Source: Bacillota bacterium
Lineage (GTDB): Bacteria; Bacillota; Clostridia; Peptostreptococcales; Anaerovoracaceae
Direction: 5' to 3'
Length of the DNA stretch: 37,661 bases
Assembly (NCBI GenBank): GCA_019420305.1
Contig: JAHZHL010000023.1
Span: forward strand, 1-37,661
The stretch's first letter is position 1, and each line of letters begins with the position of its first letter. The position numbers were made by a program, and so were the translations under genes. The notes under the pieces were generated by a model. That model worked only from the letters and a program-made list of their open reading frames with translations. It searched no databases and was not told where the DNA came from. This document shows positions 24,288 through 33,065 of the stretch, piece by piece.

Positions 24288-24672
24288 CAATGCCGCGGCG
24301 AAAAAGGATTCGAAAGGGGTATTTCACTACACGTATCGCGCTGGCCAGCAGGAGGAAATCCGCAAGATACGCAGCAAGTATCTGTTCGGAGAAGATAAAA
24401 TGGAACAGCTGCGCAGGCTCGACCGGAGCGCGGTAAGAAAGGGCATGATTTTATCCCTGACAGCCGGGATCGCCGGCTGTCTTGTCTTCGGCACAGGCAT
24501 GTGCTGCACGCTGCTCTGGCAGGGAAGATTTTTCCTGAAGGGGATCTTGATCGGAATTTGCGGTATTTCCGGAATTGCCGGCGCCTGGCCGTTGTATTTC
24601 TGGATTACGAAAAAGGAAAGAAAAAAACTGGCTCCCAGAATTTTAAAACTGACCGAAGAGCTGATGAAATAG
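24253..24672 (+). CDS. Small membrane protein, paralogue A
   Basis: 139 residues. A charged N-terminal cytoplasmic part (FHYTYRAGQQEEIRKIRSKY, EQLRRLDRSA) precedes two hydrophobic spans (about 65-85 and 90-112) and a basic tail KKERKKLAP ... LTEELMK. It is very similar over its whole length to the convergent gene at 24680-25054, and its hydrophobic part resembles 23585-23956. It overlaps the 11-mer-repeat gene by 35 bp. The ATG follows GAGAGGAAG. Function unknown. Confidence 0.75.
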   Translation: MEVRIPFKAGTDNAAAKKDSKGVFHYTYRAGQQEEIRKIRSKYLFGEDKMEQLRRLDRSAVRKGMILSLTAGIAGCLVFGTGMCCTLLWQGRFFLKGILIGICGISGIAGAWPLYFWITKKERKKLAPRILKLTEELMK

Positions 24673-24691
24673 TCTGACGCTATTTCATCAG
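24661..24691. repeat. Palindrome formed by the ends of two convergent paralogues
   Basis: The last four codons of each gene (LMK and stop) are written in opposite directions, giving a perfect 12-bp inverted repeat (24661-24672 with 24680-24691) around seven bases. It may act as a shared stem after both genes, but no T tract follows. Confidence 0.7.
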
Positions 24692-25054
24692 TTCCTCTGT
24701 CAGACGAATGATTTCGGGAGCCAGTTTTTCGCGCTCTTTTTTTGTGATATGGGAATAGAGCGGATAAGCGGAGATAATGCCGGCAAGACCCGCCAGTCCG
24801 ATGATAATTCCGGGAAGAAACAGGGAAGACGCCCATACCGTGGTACAGGCCATCCCCAGGCCAAACAGCAGACAACCGGCGATTCCGGCCGTCAGGGAGA
24901 AGGCAGTGCCTTTTTTCCCGGCAGCCCGATCCAGTCTGCGCAGCTGTTCCAGTTTGGTTTCCTCCCTGGGAATGTATTTTTCGCGAATTTTTCTGATTTC
25001 CTCCTGCTGTGCGGCAGAATAGGTATATTGAAACATTTCTTCTTTCTTTTCCAT
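24680..25054 (-). CDS. Small membrane protein, paralogue B
   Basis: 124 residues with the same plan as paralogue A: FQYTYSAAQQEEIRKIREKY, EQLRRLDRAA, SLTAGIAGCLLFGLGM, a second span with LPGIIIGLAGL, and ITKKEREKLAPEI ... TEELMK. It is the last gene of the minus-strand operon with the kinase and regulator, starting 6 bp after the frameshifted membrane gene. AGGAG lies upstream of the ATG. The tail-to-tail pair points to inverted duplication of one ancestor. Confidence 0.75.
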   Translation of the reverse strand: MEKKEEMFQYTYSAAQQEEIRKIREKYIPREETKLEQLRRLDRAAGKKGTAFSLTAGIAGCLLFGLGMACTTVWASSLFLPGIIIGLAGLAGIISAYPLYSHITKKEREKLAPEIIRLTEELMK

Positions 25055-25060
25055 AAGCGT

Positions 25061-25975
25061 TCAGACTCCTTTTTCTTCATGCTGCAGTTGTCTTAATTCT
25101 TTTCTGGCGCGGACAATCATAAAGACTGCCATGCTGAAAACGATGGCGCAGACGCCTGCGCCGACAGCGCCGGTCATTACCCGGCGAAAGTGTTCCTGGG
25201 AAAGCTCCCCGAAGTGGTCGATCATAGCGGTTTCCAACGAAAGAATGGAAACCAGCGCGGCAGTCAGACTGATGATTTTCGCGGCTGAGAACACCGGGCT
25301 GGGGTGGCTGCGGAACTTAATAAAATTGGTGATCGCCAGGATCAGAGCGTAAAAGGTATAAATGGCCATTACATAAATCAGAGAGCCGGGATAATCATAG
25401 CTTCGATTCTGATAGAACATAAAGGCGCAAATGATAATCAGGAACTGATTGATCAGCAGCAGGAGGGCTCCGCAGGCCAAATACCTGCGAAGCTCCGCGG
25501 TCCGGTTTTTCCTGCTGCGTGCCAGTCCATACGGCGCAGCAGCAGAAAACGCATAGTCCCAAGCACGATGTAGTACCCGGCAAGGGAAAGGGACCAGGAC
25601 GAATGGTAATAAACTCCGGAACCCAAGTGGACGGCCGCGTAACCCAGGTTGATGATGACGGCCGGATAGAGAGCCACTTCCGTACGAAACACAACATCGT
25701 TTACGATCCGCTCTCCCAGAGGAAACCTGCTGATTTTTTCCAGCAAAGGAAAATGTCTTGCTTTTTCCCGCAGTGCGTGAAGGATATCCGCGCCTCCGGT
25801 TGTCACCAGAATCATTGCGTAAGCCGAAGCCATATAGGCGATATACGCGAAGGCCGTATCTTCCAGTCCCGCGCGGAAGACCAGAATTACAGCCGCAAAA
25901 GAGGGCAGCGCCACTGCGCAGGTGCGCCCCGGAGACAGGCAGAAGATTTTTTTTTAACATAAGTTTAAGATTCAT
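25061..25975 (-). pseudogene. Multi-span membrane protein gene with two compensating frameshifts
   Basis: The open frame from 25975 to 25061 gives 304 residues, but its middle third is Arg/Gly/Ser-rich and unlike a protein core. In the next frame (about 25453-25945) the same DNA encodes clean membrane sequence (LYPAVIINLGYAAVHLGSG, SLAGYYIVLGTMRFLLLRRM). Joining N-terminus, middle and C-terminus gives a plausible 300-residue protein with 7-8 spans. The shifts sit at an A9 tract (25947-25955, one base too many) and near 25518-25530 (one base too few). It is the third gene of the two-component operon, overlapping the kinase by 11 bp. It may be a true mutation, slippage or a sequencing error. 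Confidence 0.75.
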
Positions 25976-27065
25976 GCAGGCTCCTTTTGAGTTTTACAAT
26001 AAATGTGCTGCCTTTTCCGACTTCGCTCTCCACCGATATTTCCGCTCCGATAATATCAATGACCCGTTTGACAAGGGCCAGCCCCAGCCCGTTCCCCTGA
26101 ATGGCATGGGAGGTGTCCCCCTGATAAAACTTTTCAAAGATATGGGCACCGGTTTCTCTGCTGATACCGCATCCGGTGTCAGAGACCGTGACAATGGCAA
26201 GGGAACCCTCTGTCTTCAGGCTGAGAGAGACAAGTCCCCCCGGCTCTGTAAATTTGATCGCGTTGGAAAACAGATTATTCCAGACCAGAGAAAGCAGTTC
26301 CGCGTCTGTGTCGACCATTACATTTTCCGCGAGATCCGTCTCGATTTCCAGGTTTTTCGCGTCCCATGCCCCCTCAAAGGAGAGAAAGCATTCGCAGAGC
26401 TGCTCGCTCAGGCTATAGGTGCGGACAGTGGGAAAGATCTGCTGGTTTTCCAGTTTGTTCAGCTTGAGGATATTGGTGATCAGATTGGCCAGCCGCCGCG
26501 AAGTATCGGTAATGGCCTCCGCGTATTCGCGCCGCTGCCCTTCGGAAAGACCGGGCTGGGCCAGCATGTTTCCATAGTTCTGAATCACAGCTAAGGGCGT
26601 TTTCAGTTCGTGGGATACATTGGAGATGAAATCCGTGCGCAGAGTTTCGGTTCCGGACAGTTCTTCCGCCATACGATTGAAATAGTCGATAATCGTGTTA
26701 AATCCGTCCATGCTGCCCAGACTGTAAATCGGCTGGATTCGCACCGAAAAGTCTCCTTCCATGATTTTTTCCGCGGCAGTGATGATTCGTCTGACCGGGC
26801 GATCCACCATGATTTTCCGGCGCACCGCGTCAAGGAGCGTAAACAGCAGGCTCAGCAGCAGCACATTGAGAAAAGTGAGAATGGAGGCCTTCCGAATGAC
26901 AACTTCGGTCAGCTCCACATCCGCGGCGCTTGACAGCTCCCGGAGAAATAGAATCATACAGCAGCTGACGATGAACGCGGTCAGCGCGAAAAAAGAGAAG
27001 TAGCGGCGGAGTACAGCCAGCCACCGAGGCCAGGAGGCTTTCGTTCCTATGGGTGTTTTTTTCAT
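25965..27065 (-). CDS. Sensor histidine kinase (HAMP, HisKA, HATPase)
   Basis: 366 residues. Two membrane spans (about 22-41 and 60-79) enclose a very short external loop, so it probably senses inside the membrane. A HAMP-like linker (88-140) precedes HisKA with His152 in SNVSHELKTPL. The ATPase domain has NNLFSNAIKF (N-box), DTGCGIS (G1) and GNGLGLAL (G2). It starts inside the response regulator's stop codon (ATGA overlap) and overlaps the following membrane gene by 11 bp. The short-loop design plus a membrane-protein partner gene recalls intramembrane-sensing kinases of cell-envelope stress systems. Confidence 0.92.
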   Translation of the reverse strand: MKKTPIGTKASWPRWLAVLRRYFSFFALTAFIVSCCMILFLRELSSAADVELTEVVIRKASILTFLNVLLLSLLFTLLDAVRRKIMVDRPVRRIITAAEKIMEGDFSVRIQPIYSLGSMDGFNTIIDYFNRMAEELSGTETLRTDFISNVSHELKTPLAVIQNYGNMLAQPGLSEGQRREYAEAITDTSRRLANLITNILKLNKLENQQIFPTVRTYSLSEQLCECFLSFEGAWDAKNLEIETDLAENVMVDTDAELLSLVWNNLFSNAIKFTEPGGLVSLSLKTEGSLAIVTVSDTGCGISRETGAHIFEKFYQGDTSHAIQGNGLGLALVKRVIDIIGAEISVESEVGKGSTFIVKLKRSLHES

Positions 27066-27736
27066 TTCAGCACCGCCTTATAGCCCAGTCCGTGAACCGT
27101 AACAATTTTAAAGTCGTCGCACTGGGAAAACTTATCCCGCAGTTTCGTCATATAGACATCGACAGAGCGCGGCCCGGAAGAAGAGGTACTGTCCCAGAAT
27201 TCATCCATCAGCTGGGAACGGGTAAAGGTTTTTTTCGGGTAAGAGAGCAGCTTGTACAGCAGATTGAATTCCCTTACGGTAAGGGGAACTTCCTCGCCGT
27301 CCACATAAGCGGTGCGCTCTTCCGCGTCCAGAGTCAGGCTGCCCACCGTCAGTTTTTTACTGGCGGTAATCTTCGCGCGCCGCATCAGCGCTTCCATTCG
27401 AAGGAGCAGCTCATCCAGATCCACAGGCTTTACCATATAGTCGTCTATTCCGCTTTTAAAGCCGCGCTGCTTTGCCGCGAAATCATCCCGGGCAGTCATG
27501 AATAGAATGGGAATTTCTTCATCCAGCTCCCGCACCGTTTTCGCGAACTCAAAGCCGTCGATTTCCGGCATCATAATATCCGACAGAATCAGATCAAAGG
27601 GCGTTCCGCCAAACATGGCGTCATAAGCCTCGTTGGCGGATAAGCAGCCGGTCGCCTCATATCCGTTCCGGTTCAGATAAGAGCAAACCGTGCGATTCAG
27701 TTCCGGCTCGTCTTCTACGACTAAAATTTGAAACAT
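27062..27736 (-). CDS. OmpR-family response regulator
   Basis: 224 residues. Acidic pocket EDE at 8-10, phosphoacceptor D53 in LILSDIMMPEIDG, and a lysine in DDYMVKPVDL. The C-terminal winged helix has TRSQLMDEFWDS and VDVYMTKLRDKF. The frame has an ATG six bases earlier (27742), too close to AAGGAGGG. The ATG at 27736 has ideal spacing. First gene of the operon that continues with the kinase, the frameshifted membrane gene and small paralogue B. Confidence 0.92.
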   Translation of the reverse strand: MFQILVVEDEPELNRTVCSYLNRNGYEATGCLSANEAYDAMFGGTPFDLILSDIMMPEIDGFEFAKTVRELDEEIPILFMTARDDFAAKQRGFKSGIDDYMVKPVDLDELLLRMEALMRRAKITASKKLTVGSLTLDAEERTAYVDGEEVPLTVREFNLLYKLLSYPKKTFTRSQLMDEFWDSTSSSGPRSVDVYMTKLRDKFSQCDDFKIVTVHGLGYKAVLK

Positions 27737-27866
27737 ATCCATTCCCTCCTTTGCGCCAGCTCCGGCGCCCCGGCATTCCCCGCAGTTTAAATTGATTATA
27801 GCATGGAAATGTTAACGTTTTGTTTCTGTTTGCCGGAAAAGGAAAAAAACAGCCGGTATTCTGTGT

Positions 27867-29447
27867 CTATTCGCCGCTGGCCCCGTAGTTGGAAAGCACA
27901 CGGGCGGACGGATCGGAGACATCGCATCCCGCCCAGTCTCTGTTGGGCATCCAGAAATCTTTGACCATCCGGGCCTGACCCGGGTAATAAGTTTCGAACA
28001 GCTCCCGGTACAGAAGGGATTCCTTGGTAAAAGGCGGGGCAAACGTGTAGTTTTGCCGCTTTTTTTCGAATTCCGAATCACTGTACCTGCTTTCCGCGTA
28101 CGCTTTTAGGTCATCCATCATAGAATGGCCCACCGCGTCGGAAAAGGCCGCCTTTTCACGCGTCAGAATCGAATGAGGAAGATAGGAACCTTCAAAAGCA
28201 TGGCGGAGCAGATATTTTCCGATGCCATAGGTGTTCAGTTTCTTTTCGGGAGCGATACGCATTACATATTCCGCAAAATCCAGGTCCCCAAAAGGAACTC
28301 TGGCTTCCATGGAGTTTACGGAGATGCACCGATCTGCCCGCAGGACATCGTACATATGGATTTCCCGGATCCGTTTTTTGGATTCCTCCTGAAAGGCCCG
28401 GGCGTCCGGCGCGAAATCCGTATATTTATAGCCGAACAGCTCATCTGAAATTTCGCCCGTCAAAAGGACGCGGATATCGGTGTTTTCGTGAATGTATTTG
28501 CAGACAAGATACATGCCGATGCTGGCGCGGATCGTTGTGATATCGTAGGTCCCCAGGATGGAAACGACCCGGGGCAGGGCTTCGAGCACATCTTCCTTTG
28601 TAATGATGACCTCCTGATGTTCCGATCCGATGTATTCCGCCACTTCACGGGCATATTTCAAATCAATGGCGTCCGTATCCATACCGATGGAAAAGGTGCG
28701 GATCGGCTTTTTCAGAACCCGCGCGGAAATGGCGCATACCAGGGAAGAGTCCAGTCCTCCGCTCAGGAGAAAGCCTACCGGAGTGTCTGAATCAAGCCGT
28801 TTTTCGATGGCGGCGATCAGTTTGTGATGGATTTTCAGACAGATGGTTTCCACATCATCCGCACAGTCCGGTTCGGTTGCCGCGATATCCCGATAACAGA
28901 TAAAATGCTCTCCGTCATAGTAATGGCCCGGTGGAAACGGAAGGATCTCGTCACACAGCCCAACCAGGTTTTTGGCTTCGCTGGCGAACAACATGCCGCC
29001 GCTTTTGTCTTTCCCGTAAAACAGAGGGCGGATTCCCAGCGGGTCTCTTGCGGCAATCAGCTTATCCTGTTTTGCGTCATAGAGGATCAGGGCGAATTCC
29101 GCGTCCAGCTGCCGGAACATGGAAAGCCCCTGCTCGCGGTAAAGGGGCAGCAGTACCTCACAGTCTGATTCGCTCCGGAACGCATAACCCTTTTCCTCCA
29201 GGGATTCTTTTATCGGGCGAAAGCCGTAGATCTCTCCGTTACAGATCAGATAATCCCCGTCAAGGGTAAAGGGCTGCATGGCCTCCGGCTGCAGCCCCAT
29301 AATCGCCAGTCGGTGAAATCCCAGAACTACATGTTCCAGGCGGATCATTCGCGTTTCATCCGGACCTCTGGAAATGGTCCGGTCAAATCCTTCTTTAAAT
29401 GCGTCGATGGAAAGCTCCCCGCCGCAGTATCCCATAATTGAACACAT
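27867..29447 (-). CDS. asnB: Asparagine synthase (glutamine-hydrolysing)
   Basis: 526 residues. It makes asparagine from aspartate, ATP and glutamine. The N-terminal glutaminase domain has nucleophile Cys2 (MCSIMGY), the RGPDE and NGEIYG motifs. The synthetase domain shows the PPi-loop SGGLDSSLV and GEISDELFGY. It starts 36 bp after the type III glutamine synthetase gene and is probably carried on the same transcript, so the enzyme supplying glutamine and the one using it are made together. No terminator lies between them. Confidence 0.95.
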   Translation of the reverse strand: MCSIMGYCGGELSIDAFKEGFDRTISRGPDETRMIRLEHVVLGFHRLAIMGLQPEAMQPFTLDGDYLICNGEIYGFRPIKESLEEKGYAFRSESDCEVLLPLYREQGLSMFRQLDAEFALILYDAKQDKLIAARDPLGIRPLFYGKDKSGGMLFASEAKNLVGLCDEILPFPPGHYYDGEHFICYRDIAATEPDCADDVETICLKIHHKLIAAIEKRLDSDTPVGFLLSGGLDSSLVCAISARVLKKPIRTFSIGMDTDAIDLKYAREVAEYIGSEHQEVIITKEDVLEALPRVVSILGTYDITTIRASIGMYLVCKYIHENTDIRVLLTGEISDELFGYKYTDFAPDARAFQEESKKRIREIHMYDVLRADRCISVNSMEARVPFGDLDFAEYVMRIAPEKKLNTYGIGKYLLRHAFEGSYLPHSILTREKAAFSDAVGHSMMDDLKAYAESRYSDSEFEKKRQNYTFAPPFTKESLLYRELFETYYPGQARMVKDFWMPNRDWAGCDVSDPSARVLSNYGASGE

Positions 29448-29483
29448 CGTTTCTCATCTCCTTTGATTTTTATCTGTTTCTTT

Positions 29484-31580
29484 TTATAGAACGCCGAATA
29501 ACAGTTTCCCGTAGCCAGGATACGGGTAATGCTTCCGATCCATCATATTTTCAATTTCATCCGCGGTAATCCGCAGCTCGTTCATCGCCGGCAGCACGAT
29601 ATTCCGGTAGTAAATCGCGGTCTGCAGTTCATCGTCTTTTCCCTGCTCCGCGTTCATCAGCGCGTCTTCCAGCTGGCGTATGTTCTGGTACATACAGCCG
29701 CACAGACCGGAGATGGTGCGGATCAGTTCCTCTTCATAACGGCAGTCCGCCTCCGGCACCGCGGCTTTTTTGGCTATGACCGTATCGCTCAGTTCCCGCA
29801 CATAAGCGGTATAGGCAGGCAGCAGATCTTTTTTGGCCATATCCGTCATGGTAACTGCCTCGATATTGAGGGTTTTGCTATAAGTATCCAGCAGAATTTC
29901 ATAACGGGCGTAAATTTCTTTTTCCGTCAGAACCTTATGCTTTTCAAAAAGTCGGATGTTTTTTTCTTTTGTATAGTAAGGAAGACAGTCCGGTGTGGTT
30001 TTCAGGTTGAGCAGGCCGCGTTTTCCGGCTTCTCGAATCCATTCCTCGCCATACCCGTTGCCGTTAAACAGGATCCGTTTGTGCTCCTTAATCGTGGCGC
30101 GGATTAACTGATTGAGGGTTTCGGAAAAATCATCGCTGTCTTCAAGGGCGTCGGCATATTGGCACAGACTTTCCGCGACCGCGGTGTTCAACATCATATT
30201 GATGCAGGCGATGGAGTCGGAGGAACCCAGCATCCGGAATTCAAAGCGGTTTCCGGTAAAGGCAAAGGGGGACGTCCGGTTGCGGTCTGTCGCATCCTTT
30301 GGAAAGCGGGGAAGCGTATGAACGCCCACCTTCCAGATTTCCTGTTCCCTGCATCCGTATTCCTCTCCTTTTTCAATGGCCTGAAGGATTTCGGAAAGCT
30401 GTTCTCCAAGGTAGATCGAAACGATTGCCGGAGGGGCCTCGTTGGCGCCCAGACGATGGTCGTTGCCCGCGGAAGCGGCGGCAATGCGGATCAGATCTTG
30501 ATAATCGTCAACCGCCTTGATGACCGCGCACAGGAAGAGCAGGAACTGGGCGTTTTCATGAGGCGTGTCACCGGGCGCCAGAAGGTTTTTCCCCGTATCT
30601 GTGGAAATAGACCAGTTGTTGTGCTTGCCGGAGCCGTTTACGCCGGCGAAGGGCTTTTCATGGAGCAGACAAACCAGACCGTGTTTTTTGGCGATCCGCT
30701 GCATCAGTTCCATGGTCAGCTGATTGTGATCCGTGGCAATGTTGGCGGTTGTGAAAATCGGAGCCTGTTCGTGCTGAGCGGGCGCCACCTCGTTGTGCTG
30801 GGTTTTCGCCAGTACGCCCAGCTTCCATAATTCCTGATTCAGTTCGTCCATAAAGCGGGCGACCCTGGTTTTAATGGTTCCAAAATAATGATCATCCAGC
30901 TCCTGGCCTTTAGGCGGTTTGGCGCCAAACAGGGTACGGCCGGTGTAAATCAAATCCGGACGTTTGAGGAACATGTCTTTGTCAACCAGAAAATATTCCT
31001 GTTCCGGCCCGACGGTTGTCTTTACAGAGATGGCTTCCTCATCTCCGAATAATTTTAAAATGCGAAGAGCCTGTCGGTTAATTGCTTCCATGGAGCGAAG
31101 AAGGGGCGTCTTTTTATCCAGGGCTTCTCCGCTGTAAGAGCAGAAAGCCGTCGGAATGCAGAGCGTTTTTCCCTTAATAAACGCGTAGGAAGTCGGATCC
31201 CAGGCCGTATAGCCTCTGGCTTCAAAGGTAGTGCGAAGCCCGCCGGAAGGAAAGGAGGACGCGTCCGGCTCGCCCTGTACCAGTTCACTGCCGGAAAACT
31301 CCGGAATTACACGACTGTCGTCAAGAGGAGAAATAAAGCTGTCGTGCTTTTCCGCGGTAATTCCAGTCATGGGCTGGAACCAGTGGGTAAAATGGGTCGC
31401 GCCCTTTTCCAGCGCCCAGTCCTTCATGGCGGCCGCCACCGCGTCCGCCACAGTGGGATTCAGGCGTTGATTTTCTTTTATGGTTTTTCGGAGCTGCTGA
31501 TAAGTTTCTTTTGTCAGGCGCTCTCTCATTACGGTGTCGTTAAATACATGGGTGCCAAACATACTTGTCATGGTGTTCAT
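29484..31580 (-). CDS. glnN: Glutamine synthetase, type III
   Basis: 698 residues, the size of GSIII (about 700-730), much longer than type I. It joins ammonia and glutamate to glutamine using ATP. Recognisable blocks include THWFQPMTGITAEKHDSF, GPEQEYFLVD, NEVAPAQHEQAPIF, and NGSGKHNNWSISTDTG. The ATG at 31580 follows AAGGAAG at good spacing. A consensus promoter and a leader terminator precede it. It is divergent from a second, type-I-like glutamine synthetase and an ANTAR regulator. asnB follows directly. Confidence 0.97.
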   Translation of the reverse strand: MNTMTSMFGTHVFNDTVMRERLTKETYQQLRKTIKENQRLNPTVADAVAAAMKDWALEKGATHFTHWFQPMTGITAEKHDSFISPLDDSRVIPEFSGSELVQGEPDASSFPSGGLRTTFEARGYTAWDPTSYAFIKGKTLCIPTAFCSYSGEALDKKTPLLRSMEAINRQALRILKLFGDEEAISVKTTVGPEQEYFLVDKDMFLKRPDLIYTGRTLFGAKPPKGQELDDHYFGTIKTRVARFMDELNQELWKLGVLAKTQHNEVAPAQHEQAPIFTTANIATDHNQLTMELMQRIAKKHGLVCLLHEKPFAGVNGSGKHNNWSISTDTGKNLLAPGDTPHENAQFLLFLCAVIKAVDDYQDLIRIAAASAGNDHRLGANEAPPAIVSIYLGEQLSEILQAIEKGEEYGCREQEIWKVGVHTLPRFPKDATDRNRTSPFAFTGNRFEFRMLGSSDSIACINMMLNTAVAESLCQYADALEDSDDFSETLNQLIRATIKEHKRILFNGNGYGEEWIREAGKRGLLNLKTTPDCLPYYTKEKNIRLFEKHKVLTEKEIYARYEILLDTYSKTLNIEAVTMTDMAKKDLLPAYTAYVRELSDTVIAKKAAVPEADCRYEEELIRTISGLCGCMYQNIRQLEDALMNAEQGKDDELQTAIYYRNIVLPAMNELRITADEIENMMDRKHYPYPGYGKLLFGVL

Positions 31581-31613
31581 GGCTGCGTCTTCCTTTCTGT
31601 TTTGTACTTTGCC

Positions 31614-31662
31614 GCAAAAAAAGACAAAGACCCCGCAGATTGCTCTGCGACGTCTTTGCCGC
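31614..31662 (-). promoter_or_regulatory. Leader attenuator of glnN with an alternative ANTAR-like hairpin
   Basis: On the minus strand a terminator hairpin (31625-31658: 7-bp and 6-bp helices, small CC/AC internal loop, GCAA tetraloop) is followed by seven T. It lies between promoter and glnN, so it must be bypassed. Its 5' arm can instead form a 5-bp stem with hexaloop AAAGAC (31647-31662), which has A at position 1 and G at position 4 as known for ANTAR targets. The two folds exclude each other. An ANTAR protein gene lies 1.5 kb away. The usual first hairpin of the pair was not found. Confidence 0.65.
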
Positions 31663-31688
31663 TTGTTGCCGTATTTTTTATGTTGTCA

Positions 31689-31717
31689 AGTATACGGCCT
31701 TTTATTTTGTTTGTCAA
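31689..31717 (-). promoter_or_regulatory. Promoter of glnN-asnB
   Basis: TTGACA (31712-31717) and TATACT (31689-31694) on the minus strand are exactly 17 bp apart. Transcription would start near 31682, giving a leader of about 100 nt. Confidence 0.85.
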
Positions 31718-31753
31718 GAGGGAATTTTCAGGGGATTTCTCATATGGGCAGCC

Positions 31754-31782
31754 TTGACAACTATGGATTCAAGTGGTACACT
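31754..31782 (+). promoter_or_regulatory. Promoter of the glutamine synthetase I-like gene and ANTAR gene
   Basis: TTGACA (31754-31759) and TACACT (31777-31782) are 17 bp apart, followed by a leader of about 50 nt. It is divergent from the glnN promoter, with 36 bp between the two -35 elements. Confidence 0.8.
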
Positions 31783-31838
31783 GCACACAGTTTTGATATT
31801 TTTGAATTTTATGAAAGCGTTTGAAGCGGGGGAGCGTT

Positions 31839-33032
31839 ATGTATCGTCGAGAAGAAGTGTTGTCTTACTGCCAGGAAGAGGATGTCAGTTTTATCCGGTT
31901 GGTTTTCTGTGATCTTGCGGGGAGACAGAAAAATATTTCGATTTTGCCGTCGGAACTGGAAAGGGCCTTTGAATACGGGATCTCTTTTGACGCGTCAGCC
32001 ATTGACGGTTTTACAGATGAAGTGAAATCGGATCTGTTCCTGATTCCGGATCCGTCGACTTTGTCGGTTGTGCCCTGGAGATCGGTACAGGATCGGGTTA
32101 TCATGATGTTCTGTAATATTTATCATCCGGATGGAACCCCTTTTTGCAGGGACAGCCGGATGCTGCTGAAAAAAGCGGTGGAATTCGCGAAAGAGCGGGG
32201 AGTTTCCTGTTCCTTTGGCTCGGAATTTGAATTTTATCTGTTTGAAACCGATGAGAACGGCTATCCCACCAGAACTCCTTTGGATCGGGCGGGGTATATG
32301 GATTCTACTCCCGAAGACAGGGGAGAAAATGTCCGGCGCAATATCTGCCTGACCTTAAGTGAAATGGGCATTCAGCCGGAGAGCTCTCACCATGAAGAAG
32401 GACCGGGACAGAATGAAATTGACTTTCGCTACGGGGATACTCTGACAGCGGCGGACAACGCGGTCATTTTTAAATCGGTAGCCCAGAATATCGCCATGCA
32501 GGACGGTCTCTACGCGGATTTTTCGCCAAAGCCTCTTGCCAGAGAAAGCGGAAACGGCCTGCATATTAATGTTTCCGTAAAAAGCTCGCAAGAAAAAAAC
32601 GTGCAGGATCCTTTCATTGAGGGAGTTCTGCGGTCGATGCGGGAGATTACAGCCTATCTCAACACAATGCCCCAGTCTTATCTGCGGCTTGGTGAAAAAA
32701 AGGCTCCCCGGTATATTACCTGGTCGTCAGAAAACCGTTCGCAGCTGATCCGGATTCCGGCGGCAAAAGGCGCGTACAGACGATTTGAACTGCGATCTCC
32801 GGATCCGATGACGAACCCGTACCTTGCTTACGCCCTGATTTTGTACGCGGGCATGGAAGGGGTTCAAAACAATTACCGGCTCCGTAAGCCGTTGGATGAA
32901 AATCTGTTTAAGGCGGCTCCGGCAGTGACATCACGGCTGGACGTACTGCCGGCCACATTGGAAGAAGCCAGACTGTGCGCGGCTCAGAGCGAACTGATAA
33001 AGCGGTATATGCCGGAAATTCTCATTGGATAG
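31839..33032 (+). CDS. Glutamine synthetase, type I-like (short form)
   Basis: 397 residues, about 45 shorter than typical type I enzymes. Catalytic blocks are present: SEFEFYLFE, HHEEGPGQNEIDFRYGD, GNGLHINVSV, WSSENRSQLIRIPA and FELRSPDPMTNPYLAYA. The missing part lies between GLHINVS and the APRYITWS block, where type I proteins have a longer loop. It may be a true glutamine synthetase or a gamma-glutamyl-amine ligase of the same fold. The likely start is ATG at 31839 behind GGGGGAG; a TTG at 31821 is unlikely. The ANTAR regulator gene follows by 33 bp. Confidence 0.88.
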   Translation: MYRREEVLSYCQEEDVSFIRLVFCDLAGRQKNISILPSELERAFEYGISFDASAIDGFTDEVKSDLFLIPDPSTLSVVPWRSVQDRVIMMFCNIYHPDGTPFCRDSRMLLKKAVEFAKERGVSCSFGSEFEFYLFETDENGYPTRTPLDRAGYMDSTPEDRGENVRRNICLTLSEMGIQPESSHHEEGPGQNEIDFRYGDTLTAADNAVIFKSVAQNIAMQDGLYADFSPKPLARESGNGLHINVSVKSSQEKNVQDPFIEGVLRSMREITAYLNTMPQSYLRLGEKKAPRYITWSSENRSQLIRIPAAKGAYRRFELRSPDPMTNPYLAYALILYAGMEGVQNNYRLRKPLDENLFKAAPAVTSRLDVLPATLEEARLCAAQSELIKRYMPEILIG

Positions 33033-33065
33033 GCGTGGAAGGAGCAGGAAAGGAGGTGATGGAAG

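Noticed and set aside
31660..31690. A first hexaloop hairpin completing a classical two-hairpin ANTAR target
   Set aside because: No stem with an A-x-x-G loop could be drawn between the predicted transcription start and the overlapping hairpin. The target is reported as incomplete.
31821..31838. TTG start six codons before the glutamine synthetase I-like ATG
   Set aside because: There is no ribosome binding site before the TTG, whereas GGGGGAG lies in front of the ATG at 31839.
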